Origin: CAG-791 sp963591995
GTDB taxonomy: Bacteria > Bacillota > Clostridia > Lachnospirales > Lachnospiraceae
Assembly (NCBI GenBank): GCA_963591995.1
Contig: CAVAUJ010000003.1
Coordinates: 1 to 64,000, forward strand
DNA length: 64,000 nt
Direction: 5' to 3'
Position 1 is the first letter of the stretch. Each line of letters starts with the position of its first letter. Below are positions 7,668-16,767 of this stretch, one piece after another. The notes under the pieces are model-generated. The model was not told where the DNA came from. It searched no databases and saw only the letters and a list, made by a program, of their open reading frames with translations. Both the position numbers and the translations under genes were made by a program.

Positions 7668-8699
7668 TTACCAGAGACCCATCACGTGCTGCATCAGCAG
7701 GCTGACGGCCGTAATGCCAACCCAGCAGCAGGCCCCCAGCAGCAGGGGCTTGCCACCGCTCTTTACCAGCTTGACCACGTTGCTGTTCAGTCCGATGGCT
7801 GCCATGGCCATGATGATCAGGAATTTGCTCAGCTCCTTCAATGGCTGGAATACTGCCGCTGACACGCCGAAGGACGTGCAGAGGGTGGTGATCACCGATG
7901 CGCAGATAAACCACAGAATGAACATGGGAAAGGCGTTTTTCAGCCGGAAGTCTCCCTGTTCCTTTCCGGCCTTCCTGGCCTGCAGCAGGGAGAGTACCAG
8001 TGTGATGGGAATAATCGCGAGTGTGCGGGTCAGCTTGACCGTTACCGCCTTATCCAGTGTCTGGCTTCCCAGATTCCACATGCTGTCCCACGTGGAGGCT
8101 GCCGCTGTGACGGAGGACGTATCGTTAACCGCGGTCCCTGCAAAGATGCCGAACGCCTCACCGGAGGCGGTGTCAAAGCCGATGGCCTGTCCCAGCAACG
8201 GGAACAACAGCGCAGCCAGCACATTGAAAAAGAAAATTACAGAAATGGACTGGGCAACCTTCTCATCGTCCGCATGGATGACCGGTGCGGTGGCGGCGAT
8301 GGCGCTGCCACCGCAAATGGAGGAGCCGACGCCGATCAATGTGCTGGTATCACCGTCGATATGCAGCAGCTTGTGCAATGCAAAGGCCACCAGCAGGGAG
8401 GTGGTTATGGTGCATACAATGATGGGCAAGGACTGTTTCCCGGTTTGCAATACGACATTCAGATTCAGGCCAAAGCCGAGCAGCACGACGGCAGCCTGGA
8501 GGATTTTCTTGGAGGTAAAGCCGATACCCGGCTTGAAGGCTGCGCCGGGCGTCCGGAACAGGACAAGGACCATGCCCGTGAGAATGGAGAACACCGGGCC
8601 GCCGATGACCGGCACCAGCTTGCCCAGTAACCACGAAAAAACGGCGATAACAAGACACACAGCGATTCCCGGCAGATTTTTCTTAATGGATTGCATCAT
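7668..8699 (-). CDS. YeiH/UPF0324-family membrane exporter (putative sulfate/sulfonate)
   Basis: The 343-residue polytopic protein has about ten membrane segments and the family signatures PVIGGPVFSILTGMV, KPGIGFTSKKILQAAVVLLG, and GVGSSICGGSAIAATAPVI. UPF0324/YeiH proteins are putative anion exporters, often divergent from a LysR regulator. No LysR gene is next to it here; the divergent gene is an EamA-type transporter. A plausible sigma-A promoter is at 8736-8764. An alternative start is the second codon (Met at 8696). Confidence 0.9.
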   Translation of the reverse strand: MMQSIKKNLPGIAVCLVIAVFSWLLGKLVPVIGGPVFSILTGMVLVLFRTPGAAFKPGIGFTSKKILQAAVVLLGFGLNLNVVLQTGKQSLPIIVCTITTSLLVAFALHKLLHIDGDTSTLIGVGSSICGGSAIAATAPVIHADDEKVAQSISVIFFFNVLAALLFPLLGQAIGFDTASGEAFGIFAGTAVNDTSSVTAAASTWDSMWNLGSQTLDKAVTVKLTRTLAIIPITLVLSLLQARKAGKEQGDFRLKNAFPMFILWFICASVITTLCTSFGVSAAVFQPLKELSKFLIIMAMAAIGLNSNVVKLVKSGGKPLLLGACCWVGITAVSLLMQHVMGLW

Positions 8700-8735
8700 A
8701 GGAGACTCCTTTTTTCAACGATTTTGAACCTCTAC

Positions 8736-8764
8736 ACTATAGCGGGATATATGCACGATAACAA
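8736..8764 (-). promoter_or_regulatory. Sigma-A-like promoter for the YeiH-family gene
   Basis: On the minus strand TTGTTA (-35, plus 8759-8764) and TATAGT (-10, plus 8736-8741) are separated by 17 bp and lie about 37 nt before the start codon. The rest of the divergent gap (8765-8956) holds a small wobble hairpin around GGGTGCATTTCTGCATCC and no gene. Confidence 0.5.
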
Positions 8765-8956
8765 GTTACTATGTAATTAATGAACGGGTGCATTTCTGCA
8801 TCCGCTCATGGTTCGGAAAGCTCTTCCTTGTTTAAAGCTCCTTCTTGTTGATTTATGAGTCACTCATCTATTTCATAGTTTTAATGCCGTTTACGGCGAA
8901 GAAATGGTGGTAATATTTGAGGGAGCAAGACAGCTTGCGATGAGGAGGATAAAAAG

Positions 8957-9370
8957 ATGTGGGTAATGTTTGCGGTTCTGTCGGCAGTATTTGCAGCGCT
9001 TACGTCGATTCTGGCGAAGGTGGGAATTGAAAATGTGAATTCCAATCTTGGAACGGCGATTCGCACCATGGTGGTGGTTGTCATGGCGTGGGGGATGGTG
9101 CTGGTCACGCACAGCTTCAGCGGCATCACCGAAATCAGCAAAAAAAGCTGGCTGTTCCTGATTCTGTCCGGTCTGGCAACCGGTGCATCCTGGCTGTGCT
9201 ATTACCGGGCATTGCAGCTGGGAGACGCATCGAAGGTGGTTCCGATTGATAAGCTCAGCGTGGTGATCACATTGGTGCTGGCTTTTGTATTTCTGCATGA
9301 GGAGTTCACGTCGAAATCGCTGATCGGCTGCATTCTGATCGGCGCAGGGACATTGATCATGGTACTGTAA
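8957..9370 (+). CDS. Half-size EamA/DMT-family transporter
   Basis: The 137 residues form a single EamA domain with about five membrane helices (MWVMFAVLSAVFAALTSILA at the start; the family's SGLATGASWLCYYRALQLGDAS and VVPIDKLSVVITLVLAFVFL in the second half). Most EamA proteins have two tandem copies; half-size members are believed to work as dimers. The substrate is unknown. RBS GAGGAGG lies upstream. The gene ends just before two consecutive terminators, so it is a one-gene unit. Confidence 0.85.
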   Translation: MWVMFAVLSAVFAALTSILAKVGIENVNSNLGTAIRTMVVVVMAWGMVLVTHSFSGITEISKKSWLFLILSGLATGASWLCYYRALQLGDASKVVPIDKLSVVITLVLAFVFLHEEFTSKSLIGCILIGAGTLIMVL

Positions 9371-9392
9371 CAAAAGCATAACGATACATGGG

Positions 9393-9441
9393 GATTCCTC
9401 CTGCTGCGGAAAGGGAAGGCAGCAGGAGGAATCTTGCTTTT
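9393..9441 (+). terminator. Intrinsic terminator after the EamA gene
   Basis: A 15-bp perfect stem GATTCCTCCTGCTGC / GCAGCAGGAGGAATC with an 11-nt loop is followed by TTGCTTTT. It ends the EamA transcript. Confidence 0.85.
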
Positions 9442-9444
9442 GGA

Positions 9445-9474
9445 GCATCGGTCTTTACGGACCGGTGCCTTTTT
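9445..9474 (+). terminator. Second terminator-like hairpin before the fatty-acid operon
   Basis: GCATCGGTC, a TTTACG loop and GACCGGTGC (one G-T pair) are followed by CTTTTT. It lies only a few bases after the first terminator. The rest of the gap (9475-9661) carries three GGAACG copies and a TATACT box (9531-9536) with no good -35 partner, so the fab promoter is not pinned down. A second terminator here may act as back-up or as an attenuator if a promoter lies between the two. Confidence 0.65.
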
Positions 9475-9661
9475 GGTTTGGAGGAACGCCGAAGGAACGC
9501 TGCCGCTGCTTTTGTGGAACGTTCGGTCCGTATACTGATGAGCAACAAGTTTCATCGTGCATTTGTCCGCATGCATCGGAGGTCAACCTTTGCCTGCGAG
9601 CGGAAGGGACCCGTTGAAATGCGGCAGATGCCGGATTGCCACAATTACGGAGGTAAGGATT

Positions 9662-9883
9662 ATGTATTTTGACGCGATTGCAAAAATTGTTTCGGAGCGG
9701 ACCGGCTGTGCCGTTTCCGATGTAAAGCCGGAGAGCAAATTCTCGGATCTTGGCATCGATTCGCTGGATACGGTGGAGCTGCTGATGAGTCTGGAGGACG
9801 AAATCGGCATCGAAATTGAGCTGGATCAGAAGGTCGAGACCATTGATGATCTGGATCGGTTCATCCAGAAGAAAAAGGGATAA
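9662..9883 (+). CDS. acpP: Acyl carrier protein
   Basis: The 73-residue acidic protein has the phosphopantetheine attachment site in LGIDSLDTVELLMSLE (Ser of DSL). It carries the growing acyl chain in type II fatty-acid synthesis. The ATG at 9662 is chosen (RBS GGAGGTAAGG) over an upstream in-frame start, because the product then has the normal ACP length. It is the first gene of the fab/acc operon, with 5 nt to fabK. Confidence 0.95.
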   Translation: MYFDAIAKIVSERTGCAVSDVKPESKFSDLGIDSLDTVELLMSLEDEIGIEIELDQKVETIDDLDRFIQKKKG

Positions 9884-9888
9884 GGGCG

Positions 9889-10833
9889 ATGATCCGAACG
9901 ACAATCAGCGAGATGCTGGGAATCGAATATCCGGTTTTCCAGGGCGGAATGGCCTGGATTGCAGATGGGAAGCTGGCCGCTGCGGTATCCGAAGGCGGAG
10001 GTCTTGGCATCATCGCTGCCGGAAATGCCTCGGGAGCTTATGTCAGAGAGCAGATTCGGGCGGCCCGGGCCCTCACGGCAAAGCCCATCGGTGTCAACAT
10101 CATGCTGCTGAGTCCTCATGCGGAGGAGGTGGCGAGGGTTGTCACCGAAGAAAGGGTTGACGTGGTAACGACGGGAGCCGGCAATCCTGCCGTGTATATG
10201 AAGGAGTGGATTGCTGCCGGAATCCGGGTGATTCCCGTGGTAGCCTCGGTCGGAATCGCAAGGCTGATGACGCGTCTCGGAGCCTCGGCACTCGTTGCCG
10301 AGGGCGGGGAAAGCGGCGGCCACGTGGGGGAGCTAACCACGATGGTGCTGGTACCGCAAATCTGCGATGCAACGGATCTGCCGGTGATTGCGGCGGGCGG
10401 CATTGCGGACGGCAGAGGTGCCGCGGCGGCGTTCATGCTGGGGGCGCAGGGCGTACAGATGGGAACGCGGTTTCTGAGCGCCGAGGAATGCAGCATTCAT
10501 CCCATCTACAAGGAGAAGATTCTGAAGGCTACCGATCTGTGCACGATGGTAACCGGGAAGCGCACGGGACATCCGGTTCGCAGCCTGCGCACCGGGTTCT
10601 CCAGGGCGTATTCCAAGGCAGAGTACGCGGGGGCACCGGACGAGGAGCTCAAAGAGATGGCAGCGGGAGCGTTCCGGCTTGCCGTTTTGGAAGGAGACCT
10701 CCAAAAGGGATGTTTTCTCTCCGGTCAGGTTGCAGCCATGGTGCAAAAGGAACAGCCGGCGGCCGAAATCGTGGAGGAGGTCATGGAGGAGGCAGAGCGT
10801 ATCCTTCGTGGAGCAACACAATGGATAAAATAG
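9889..10833 (+). CDS. fabK: Enoyl-ACP reductase II, FMN-dependent
   Basis: The 314-residue TIM-barrel flavoprotein starts with the family pattern LGIEYPVFQGGMAWIADGKLA and has the FMN/phosphate loops GGESGGHVGE and AAGGIADGRGAAAAFMLGAQGVQMGTRF. FabK reduces trans-2-enoyl-ACP in the last step of each elongation cycle, replacing FabI. Nitronate monooxygenases share this fold, but the position between acpP and fabD supports FabK. Its 3' end overlaps fabD by 13 nt. Confidence 0.93.
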   Translation: MIRTTISEMLGIEYPVFQGGMAWIADGKLAAAVSEGGGLGIIAAGNASGAYVREQIRAARALTAKPIGVNIMLLSPHAEEVARVVTEERVDVVTTGAGNPAVYMKEWIAAGIRVIPVVASVGIARLMTRLGASALVAEGGESGGHVGELTTMVLVPQICDATDLPVIAAGGIADGRGAAAAFMLGAQGVQMGTRFLSAEECSIHPIYKEKILKATDLCTMVTGKRTGHPVRSLRTGFSRAYSKAEYAGAPDEELKEMAAGAFRLAVLEGDLQKGCFLSGQVAAMVQKEQPAAEIVEEVMEEAERILRGATQWIK

Positions 10834-11720
10834 CATTCGTTTTTTCCGGACAGGGAGATCAGTTTCCGGGTATGGGAAGGGAGCTGTATGAAACCTATCC
10901 GGCGGCAAAGAGTATTTTTGATGGCTGCGACAGGATCCGTCCCGGCACGTCGTTCCAATGCTTTCACGGGACCGCGGAGGAGCTGAGGGAAACTCGGAAC
11001 ACGCAGCCGTGCCTTTATGCGATGGAGCTTGCGGCGGCAGGCGTTCTGCGGGAAAAGGGCATGGTTCCGCAAATGGCTGCCGGCTTTTCTCTTGGCGAGC
11101 TGACGGCGGCAGCCGTTTGCGGCGTGTTTGACGAAGAGAGCGGATTTCGTCTCGTGTGCAGGCGGGGAGAGCTGATGCAGCGGGAGGCCGGGAGACACGA
11201 GACCGCCATGGCGGCGGTCGTGAGGCTGACCCGTGCGCAGGTGGAGGAGCTGTGCGCAGCGTACACCGGTGTCTATCCGGTGAACTATAACGGTCCGGGA
11301 CAGATTGCCGTGGCAGGCCTGTCTGCGCAGATTACGGATTTTGCGGCGGATGTAAAAAAGGCAGGCGGCAGGGTCATTCCCCTTCGGGTAAATGCCGCCT
11401 TTCATTCCCCGTTCATGAACGATGCCGCGCAGGCCTTTGCGGATGCATTGCAAAAGGTGAGCCTCAAGGCGCCGTCCATTCCGCTGTATTCCGATCGGAC
11501 GGCACGGCCCTATGGGGAAGACGTGATCGGGCTCCTTTCCTCGCAGATTTGTCATCCGGTGCAATGGGAGACGGTGATCGGCAACATGATCGCAGCCGGA
11601 GCGGACACCTTTATTGAGATCGGACCCGGAAGGACGCTGACCAATCTGATCCGAAGGATTGATGCAGGGGTAACGGCAATGCCCTTTGCCGAATACCTTG
11701 AGGAGGTGGGAGCATGCTGA
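10821..11720 (+). CDS. fabD: Malonyl-CoA:ACP transacylase
   Basis: The 299-residue protein starts MDKIAFVFSGQGDQFPGMGR, the FabD N-terminal signature. The nucleophile is in GFSLGE (Phe instead of the usual His before Ser), and the catalytic His is in NAAFHSPFM. It moves malonyl groups from CoA to ACP. The ATG at 10821 lies inside the end of fabK; a long in-frame upstream extension is only a shadow of fabK. The 3' end overlaps fabG by 7 nt, giving tight translational coupling. Confidence 0.95.
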   Translation: MDKIAFVFSGQGDQFPGMGRELYETYPAAKSIFDGCDRIRPGTSFQCFHGTAEELRETRNTQPCLYAMELAAAGVLREKGMVPQMAAGFSLGELTAAAVCGVFDEESGFRLVCRRGELMQREAGRHETAMAAVVRLTRAQVEELCAAYTGVYPVNYNGPGQIAVAGLSAQITDFAADVKKAGGRVIPLRVNAAFHSPFMNDAAQAFADALQKVSLKAPSIPLYSDRTARPYGEDVIGLLSSQICHPVQWETVIGNMIAAGADTFIEIGPGRTLTNLIRRIDAGVTAMPFAEYLEEVGAC

Positions 11721-12442
11721 GAGGAAAGACAGCGGTTATAACCGGGGGATCCCGCGGCATCGGAGCGGCAATTGCGCAGAAGCTCGCTTCCCTGGGCGCC
11801 GATGTCGCCATTGTTTATGCGGGGAATGCCTCTGCGGCCGAGCGCGTCCTGGAGGAATGCAGGAACACATACGGCGTCAGGGCGGAGGCGTATCGATGCG
11901 ACGTCGGCGATTATTCCGAGACAAAGGAGACGGTGGCGAAGATCAAACAGGACTTTGGCACAGCACAGATTTTGATTAACAATGCGGGAATTACCAGGGA
12001 CGGCCTGCTTGCCGTGATGAAGGAGGAGGACTTTGATGCGGTCCTTCGTACCAATCTCAAAGGGGCCTTCCACATGATACGCCATATGACGGGCCTTTTC
12101 ATTCGTGCGCATGAGGGGTGTATTGTGAATATCGCCTCGGTTTCGGGGCTGATGGGCAACGCCGGACAGTGCAATTATTCTGCCTCCAAGGCAGGGCTGA
12201 TCGGACTTACCAAGTCGGTCGCGAGGGAGCTGGCGGCGAAGGGGATTCGCTGCAATGCGGTCGCTCCCGGCTTTATTGCGACCGACATGACGAAGGATCA
12301 GGAGGATAACGGGCTTTTGAAGCGGATTCCGCTTGGCAGGATGGGGACGGCGGAGGAGGTTGCCGATGCGGTTGCCTACCTTGTGACGGCCCGATACGTA
12401 ACCGGCGAGGTCCTGCGCGTGGACGGCGGAATCGCCATGTAG
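11714..12442 (+). CDS. fabG: 3-oxoacyl-ACP reductase
   Basis: The 242-residue short-chain dehydrogenase has the NADP-binding GGSRGIGAAIA (about 11-21), NNAGITRDGLL, the catalytic Ser in NIASVSGLMG and the YSASK Tyr/Lys pair, and ends in the FabG-typical VLRVDGGIAM. It reduces 3-oxoacyl-ACP to 3-hydroxyacyl-ACP. RBS GAGGAGG lies inside fabD. It is followed by a 62-nt gap before fabF. Confidence 0.96.
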   Translation: MLRGKTAVITGGSRGIGAAIAQKLASLGADVAIVYAGNASAAERVLEECRNTYGVRAEAYRCDVGDYSETKETVAKIKQDFGTAQILINNAGITRDGLLAVMKEEDFDAVLRTNLKGAFHMIRHMTGLFIRAHEGCIVNIASVSGLMGNAGQCNYSASKAGLIGLTKSVARELAAKGIRCNAVAPGFIATDMTKDQEDNGLLKRIPLGRMGTAEEVADAVAYLVTARYVTGEVLRVDGGIAM

Positions 12443-12504
12443 CGGTTTAAGAGCCGATGCACCGGCTGCATCGGGAGGAGCACGGAACAAGGAAGGAGAG
12501 GTCG

Positions 12505-13740
12505 ATGAGCAAAAGACGGGTTGTGGTCACCGGTATCGGTGCAGTCACCCCCCTTGGAAACAATGTCGCCGATACCTGGCAGGGGATGAAGGAAGGCAGA
12601 AACGGCATCGCACCCATTACGCGGTTTGATACGGAGAAATTTAAGGCAAAGCTGGCGGCGGAGGTGAAGGATTTTGACCCCGGAGACTATCTGGAGGTCA
12701 ATGAGGTGCTGCGCACGGACCGGTACGCGCAGTTTGCGGTTGCGGCGGCGCAGCAGGCCGTGGAGGAGAGCGGCGTTAAGGGAACGGTGGAGCCGGAGAA
12801 CTTTGCTGTCATCTTCGGCACCGGCATCGGCGGCATCGGAACCTTCGAAACGGAGTATACCAAGCTCCTGGAAAAGGGGCCGCGCCGCGTATCCCCGCTG
12901 TTCGTTCCGATGATGATCGGGAATATGGCAGCAGGCCTGATCGCCATCCGGCATGATTGCCGCGGCTCCGCCATGCCGGCGGTGACGGCCTGCGCCTCCG
13001 GCTCCAATGCCATCGGGGAAGCCATGCGTCTGATTCGCCACGGCTATGCCGACGCAGCGATTACAGGCGGGGCCGAGGCGGCAATTGTGCCGTCTGCCGT
13101 TGCGGGCTTTGTAAACATGCAGGCACTTTCCGCATCCGACAATCCGGAGGAGGCGTCTCTGCCCTTTGACCGGCGAAGAGGCGGCTTTGTCATCGGTGAG
13201 GGAGCGGCCGCACTGGTGCTCGAGGAATATGAGCATGCAAGAACGCGCGGCGCACGGATCTACGGTGAGATCTGCGGCTACGGCTCTACCTGTGATGCCT
13301 ATCACATCACAGCGCCCCATCCGGACGGCCGGGGCGGCGCGCAGGCGATGGCGGACGCCATGCGGGAGGCCGGATACAAGGATACGGATACCGTTTATAT
13401 CAATGCGCACGGGACCGGAACGCCCATGAACGACGTGGTCGAGACGATTGCGATCAAAAAGGCGCTCGGCGAGGACGGCGCAAGGAGGGCATATATCAGC
13501 TCCACCAAATCCATGACCGGACACATGCTGGGGGCGGCCGGGGCCGTGGAAGCGCTGGCGTGCCTTCTGGCATTGAGCGAAGGCGTGATTCCTCCGACGA
13601 TTCACCTCCGGGAACCGGACGAGCGCTGTGATCTGAATTATGTTCCGCAGGTTGCTGCAGCGGCAGACATTACGCTGGCACTTTCCAATTCTCTCGGGTT
13701 TGGGGGGCATAATGCCTGCCTTGCTTTCAGAAAGGTGTGA
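12505..13740 (+). CDS. fabF: 3-oxoacyl-ACP synthase II
   Basis: The 411-residue condensing enzyme begins MSKRRVVVTGIGAVTPLGNN. The Cys-His-His triad is visible: Cys163 (VTACASGSNAIGEA), His in INAHGTGTPMND and His in STKSMTGHMLGAAG. It elongates acyl-ACP with malonyl-ACP. The ATG at 12505 follows GGAAGGAGAGG and is preferred over an in-frame start at 12457. As no fabH is in this cluster, the priming condensation must be done elsewhere. Confidence 0.96.
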   Translation: MSKRRVVVTGIGAVTPLGNNVADTWQGMKEGRNGIAPITRFDTEKFKAKLAAEVKDFDPGDYLEVNEVLRTDRYAQFAVAAAQQAVEESGVKGTVEPENFAVIFGTGIGGIGTFETEYTKLLEKGPRRVSPLFVPMMIGNMAAGLIAIRHDCRGSAMPAVTACASGSNAIGEAMRLIRHGYADAAITGGAEAAIVPSAVAGFVNMQALSASDNPEEASLPFDRRRGGFVIGEGAAALVLEEYEHARTRGARIYGEICGYGSTCDAYHITAPHPDGRGGAQAMADAMREAGYKDTDTVYINAHGTGTPMNDVVETIAIKKALGEDGARRAYISSTKSMTGHMLGAAGAVEALACLLALSEGVIPPTIHLREPDERCDLNYVPQVAAAADITLALSNSLGFGGHNACLAFRKV

Positions 13741-13744
13741 TGGG

Positions 13745-14170
13745 ATGAACGAACCGGATATTCGCAGGTATGCAGAGCTGATGAAGGAGCTGGAGCTGAC
13801 GGGGCTGGAGGTGACAGAGGATTCCGGGAAGATCCGTCTGGAGCGCACGGCACCGGGGACGGTCCGGGAGGTCGGAGGCCCCGCTCCGGAAGCGGCCGGA
13901 GCCGCGGGGGAGATCTCTTCCGGGCCGAAGGACTATATCCGTGTGACCTCGCCCATGGTGGGCATATTCTACGCGGCGCCGGCAGAAAATGCCGCTCCCT
14001 ACGTTTCCGTCGGGGATACCGTGACAAAGGGGCAGCCGCTTTGCGTGGTGGAGGCCATGAAGATGATGAACGAGATCACGGCCGAAGAAGACGGCACCAT
14101 TTCGGAGATCTGTGTCACCAACGGGAACGTGGTGGAGTACGGAACGGAGCTGTTCCGTATCAGGAGGTGA
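13745..14170 (+). CDS. accB: Biotin carboxyl carrier protein of acetyl-CoA carboxylase
   Basis: The 141-residue protein has a short helical N-terminus, a Pro/Ala/Gly-rich linker (about 42-62), and a biotinyl domain with Lys106 in VVEAMKMMNEI. It carries CO2 on biotin between AccC and AccA/AccD. The ATG at 13745 lies 4 nt after the fabF stop. It overlaps nothing and is followed by fabZ after 4 nt. Confidence 0.95.
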   Translation: MNEPDIRRYAELMKELELTGLEVTEDSGKIRLERTAPGTVREVGGPAPEAAGAAGEISSGPKDYIRVTSPMVGIFYAAPAENAAPYVSVGDTVTKGQPLCVVEAMKMMNEITAEEDGTISEICVTNGNVVEYGTELFRIRR

Positions 14171-14174
14171 GCGC

Positions 14175-14591
14175 ATGAACCGAGAGGAGATCATGCAGAT
14201 CCTGCCCCACAGGGCTCCGATGCTGCTCCTGGACGAAGCACAGGAACGGGCCGGCACGGCCGTCGGGCATTACCTCGTTCGCGGAGACGAGTTCTTCCTG
14301 CGGGGACATTTTCCCGGCAATCCCATGGTACCCGGCGTCATTCTCTGCGAGATGCTGGCGCAGTCGGCCTGCGTGTTGATGAAAGACGAAATGGATCAGG
14401 GAAGGCTGCCGGTTTATACCGGACTTGACCATGTGCGCTTCCGTTCGCCGGTAAGGCCGGGGGATACGGTGGAGACCCGGTGCCGCATCAAACGGGCAAA
14501 GGGGAGCTTTTATTTTGCAGAGGGAACGGTTACGGTGGACGGACGGCTTTGCGCATCGGCGGACTTTTCCTTTGCGATTACGGGAGTGTAA
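14175..14591 (+). CDS. fabZ: 3-hydroxyacyl-ACP dehydratase
   Basis: The 138-residue hot-dog protein has the catalytic His45 in HFPGNPMVPGVILCEMLAQS with the Glu of the following helix, and the upstream PHRAPMLLLDE motif. It dehydrates 3-hydroxyacyl-ACP. The ATG at 14175 sits just after the accB stop with CAGGAGGTGA as the RBS. No FabA/FabN-type isomerase is next to it, so unsaturated-chain synthesis is not explained by this cluster. Confidence 0.95.
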   Translation: MNREEIMQILPHRAPMLLLDEAQERAGTAVGHYLVRGDEFFLRGHFPGNPMVPGVILCEMLAQSACVLMKDEMDQGRLPVYTGLDHVRFRSPVRPGDTVETRCRIKRAKGSFYFAEGTVTVDGRLCASADFSFAITGV

Positions 14592-14594
14592 TCG

Positions 14595-15902
14595 ATGTTT
14601 TCAAAAATACTGGTTGCCAACCGGGGCGAAATCGCGGTTCGCATCATCCGTGCCTGCAAGGAGATGGGGGTAGCTACGGTTGCCGTATATTCCGAGGCAG
14701 ACAGAAACGCTCTTCATGTGGCGCTTGCCGATCAAAGCTTTTGCATCGGCAAAGCGGAAGCAAAGGAAAGCTATCTGAACGAAAATCAAATCATCAGCGC
14801 CGCCGTTCTGGCCGGGGCCCAGGCGATTCATCCGGGCTATGGCTTTCTGTCCGAAAATACGCACTTTGCGAGGGCCTGCCGAAAGAACGGGCTGGTATTC
14901 ATCGGACCGGATCCGGAAAGCATGGAACGCTTCGGCGATAAAGCCGTGCTGAAGGAGCAGATCCGGCAGACCGGACTGGCGGTGATCCCCGGAACGAAGA
15001 CCGTCACCTCCGTTTCGGAAGCAACGCTTGCGGCAGGACGGATCGGATATCCCGTTATGCTCAAGGCCTCTGCAGGCGGCGGAGGGCGCGGCATTCGTCT
15101 GATTCGTTCCGAGGAGGAGATGGAGGATGCCTATCACCAGGCAACGGGCGAAGCCCTCAGCGCCTTTGGCGACGGCAGCGTATATCTTGAAAAATACATC
15201 TTCCCCGCGCGGCACGTGGAATTGCAGATTCTTGCCGATGAGCACGGAAATGCGGTGTGTCTGGGAGACCGGGACTGCTCCCTGCAAAGAAGGAACCAAA
15301 AGCTCCTGGAGGAGACGCCCTCCCCCGGCGTGGACGAGAGGCAAAGAGAGACGATGGTCGGACTTGCCGTCGAGGCGGTGAAGAAGCTTGGCTTCGTTGG
15401 GGCAGGCACGCTGGAGTTTTTGCTGGATCGGGAAGGAAACTTCTGGTTCATGGAGATGAATGTGCGCCTTCAGGTGGAGCATTGCATAACGGAGATGCTG
15501 ACCGGCTTTGATCTTGTAAAATGGCAGATCCGCATCGCGGCCGGCATCCCCCTTGGCTTTACGCAGCGCGATGTCCGGATGAAGGGTACGGCCATCGAAT
15601 GCCGCATCAACGCAGGAGGCTGCGGAGCCCTGAAGATGCTGCACGTACCGGGAGGGCCGTCGGTTCGATTCGATACCGCCCTTGTGACGGGCATGGTCGT
15701 AACGCCCTACTATGATTCGCTTCTCGGCAAGCTCATCGTGTATGCCAAAACACGCGAGGAGGCACTTCGTAAAATGCGGGCGGCGCTTTGCGAGCTCGTC
15801 ATCGACGGCATCCCCTCCAACATTGAGGAACAGCTGAAAAATGTGGAGGATGAGCGCTTTGTTTCAGGAAACTACGATTTAACCTTTATGGGAAACAGGT
15901 GA
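14595..15902 (+). CDS. accC: Biotin carboxylase subunit of acetyl-CoA carboxylase
   Basis: The 435-residue ATP-grasp enzyme starts MFSKILVANRGEIAVRIIRA. It has the ATP-binding Gly-rich loop KASAGGGGRGIRLI, the ERHxE-like segment RHVELQILAD, and EMNVRLQVEH near the active site. It carboxylates biotin on AccB. It is slightly shorter than the usual ~450 residues but complete in its domains. It lies 3 nt after fabZ and 4 nt before accD. Confidence 0.96.
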   Translation: MFSKILVANRGEIAVRIIRACKEMGVATVAVYSEADRNALHVALADQSFCIGKAEAKESYLNENQIISAAVLAGAQAIHPGYGFLSENTHFARACRKNGLVFIGPDPESMERFGDKAVLKEQIRQTGLAVIPGTKTVTSVSEATLAAGRIGYPVMLKASAGGGGRGIRLIRSEEEMEDAYHQATGEALSAFGDGSVYLEKYIFPARHVELQILADEHGNAVCLGDRDCSLQRRNQKLLEETPSPGVDERQRETMVGLAVEAVKKLGFVGAGTLEFLLDREGNFWFMEMNVRLQVEHCITEMLTGFDLVKWQIRIAAGIPLGFTQRDVRMKGTAIECRINAGGCGALKMLHVPGGPSVRFDTALVTGMVVTPYYDSLLGKLIVYAKTREEALRKMRAALCELVIDGIPSNIEEQLKNVEDERFVSGNYDLTFMGNR

Positions 15903-15906
15903 GGAA

Positions 15907-16767
15907 ATGGCATTGCTGAACTTTTTGAACCCGAAAAACAAACTGGAGGAAGGCGGGCGTACGAATGCGGCGATTCAAGGCGATGAGGGTGAGCCGGAGA
16001 AAAAATGCCCGAACTGTCACAAGAGCATCCTGCTGAGTCGTCTGTGGGCCAATCAGCTGGTTTGTCCGTGCGGGTATCATTTCCGCATGAAGGCCCGTCA
16101 GCGAATCGACATACTGACCGACAAGGGAAGCTTTCATGAATTGTATTCCGGCATGAGAGCCGGCAATCCGCTCAATTTTCCGGGCTACGATGCCAAGCTG
16201 GAGGTAGTGCGCGGGGCAAGCGCGGAGAAAGAGGCTGTGATCTGCGGCACGGCCGCAATCGGACAGCAGAAGTGCTGTCTGTTTGTCATGGAACCGTATT
16301 TTATGATGGGCAGCATGGGAAGCGCAGTCGGGGAAAAGCTCACCCTGCTGTTCGAATATGCCCTGCAGGAGCGTCTGCCGGTTGTCGGATTTACGGTATC
16401 CGGCGGTGCCCGCATGCAGGAGGGACTGCTCTCCCTGATGCAGATGGCGAAAATCAGTGCGGCGGTCAAGCGGCACAGTGATGCGGGGCTTTTATACATC
16501 GCGGTTCTCACCGATCCGACGACAGGAGGTGTGACGGCCAGCTTTGCCATGGAGGCGGACATCATTCTGGCGGAGCCCGGAGCCACCGTCGGCTTTGCCG
16601 GAGCACGGGTGGTGGAGCAGACCACCCGAAAGGCCCTGCCGGGAGGCTTTCAAAAGTCCGAATTCGTATTGGAGCACGGATTTATCGACAGCATCGTTGC
16701 AAGATCGGAACAAAGACGGTATCTGACGGAGCTGTTAAACCTGCACAACAGGAGGGCGTATGTATGA
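15907..16767 (+). CDS. accD: Acetyl-CoA carboxylase carboxyltransferase subunit beta
   Basis: The 286-residue protein has an N-terminal Cys4 zinc ribbon (CPNC at 34-37, then CPCG about 16 residues later) and a crotonase-fold carboxyltransferase domain (SGGARMQEGLLSLMQMAKIS, TTGGVTASFAMEADI). With AccA it moves CO2 from biotin to acetyl-CoA to make malonyl-CoA. It overlaps accA by 4 nt (ATGA), which supports balanced synthesis of the two subunits. Confidence 0.96.
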   Translation: MALLNFLNPKNKLEEGGRTNAAIQGDEGEPEKKCPNCHKSILLSRLWANQLVCPCGYHFRMKARQRIDILTDKGSFHELYSGMRAGNPLNFPGYDAKLEVVRGASAEKEAVICGTAAIGQQKCCLFVMEPYFMMGSMGSAVGEKLTLLFEYALQERLPVVGFTVSGGARMQEGLLSLMQMAKISAAVKRHSDAGLLYIAVLTDPTTGGVTASFAMEADIILAEPGATVGFAGARVVEQTTRKALPGGFQKSEFVLEHGFIDSIVARSEQRRYLTELLNLHNRRAYV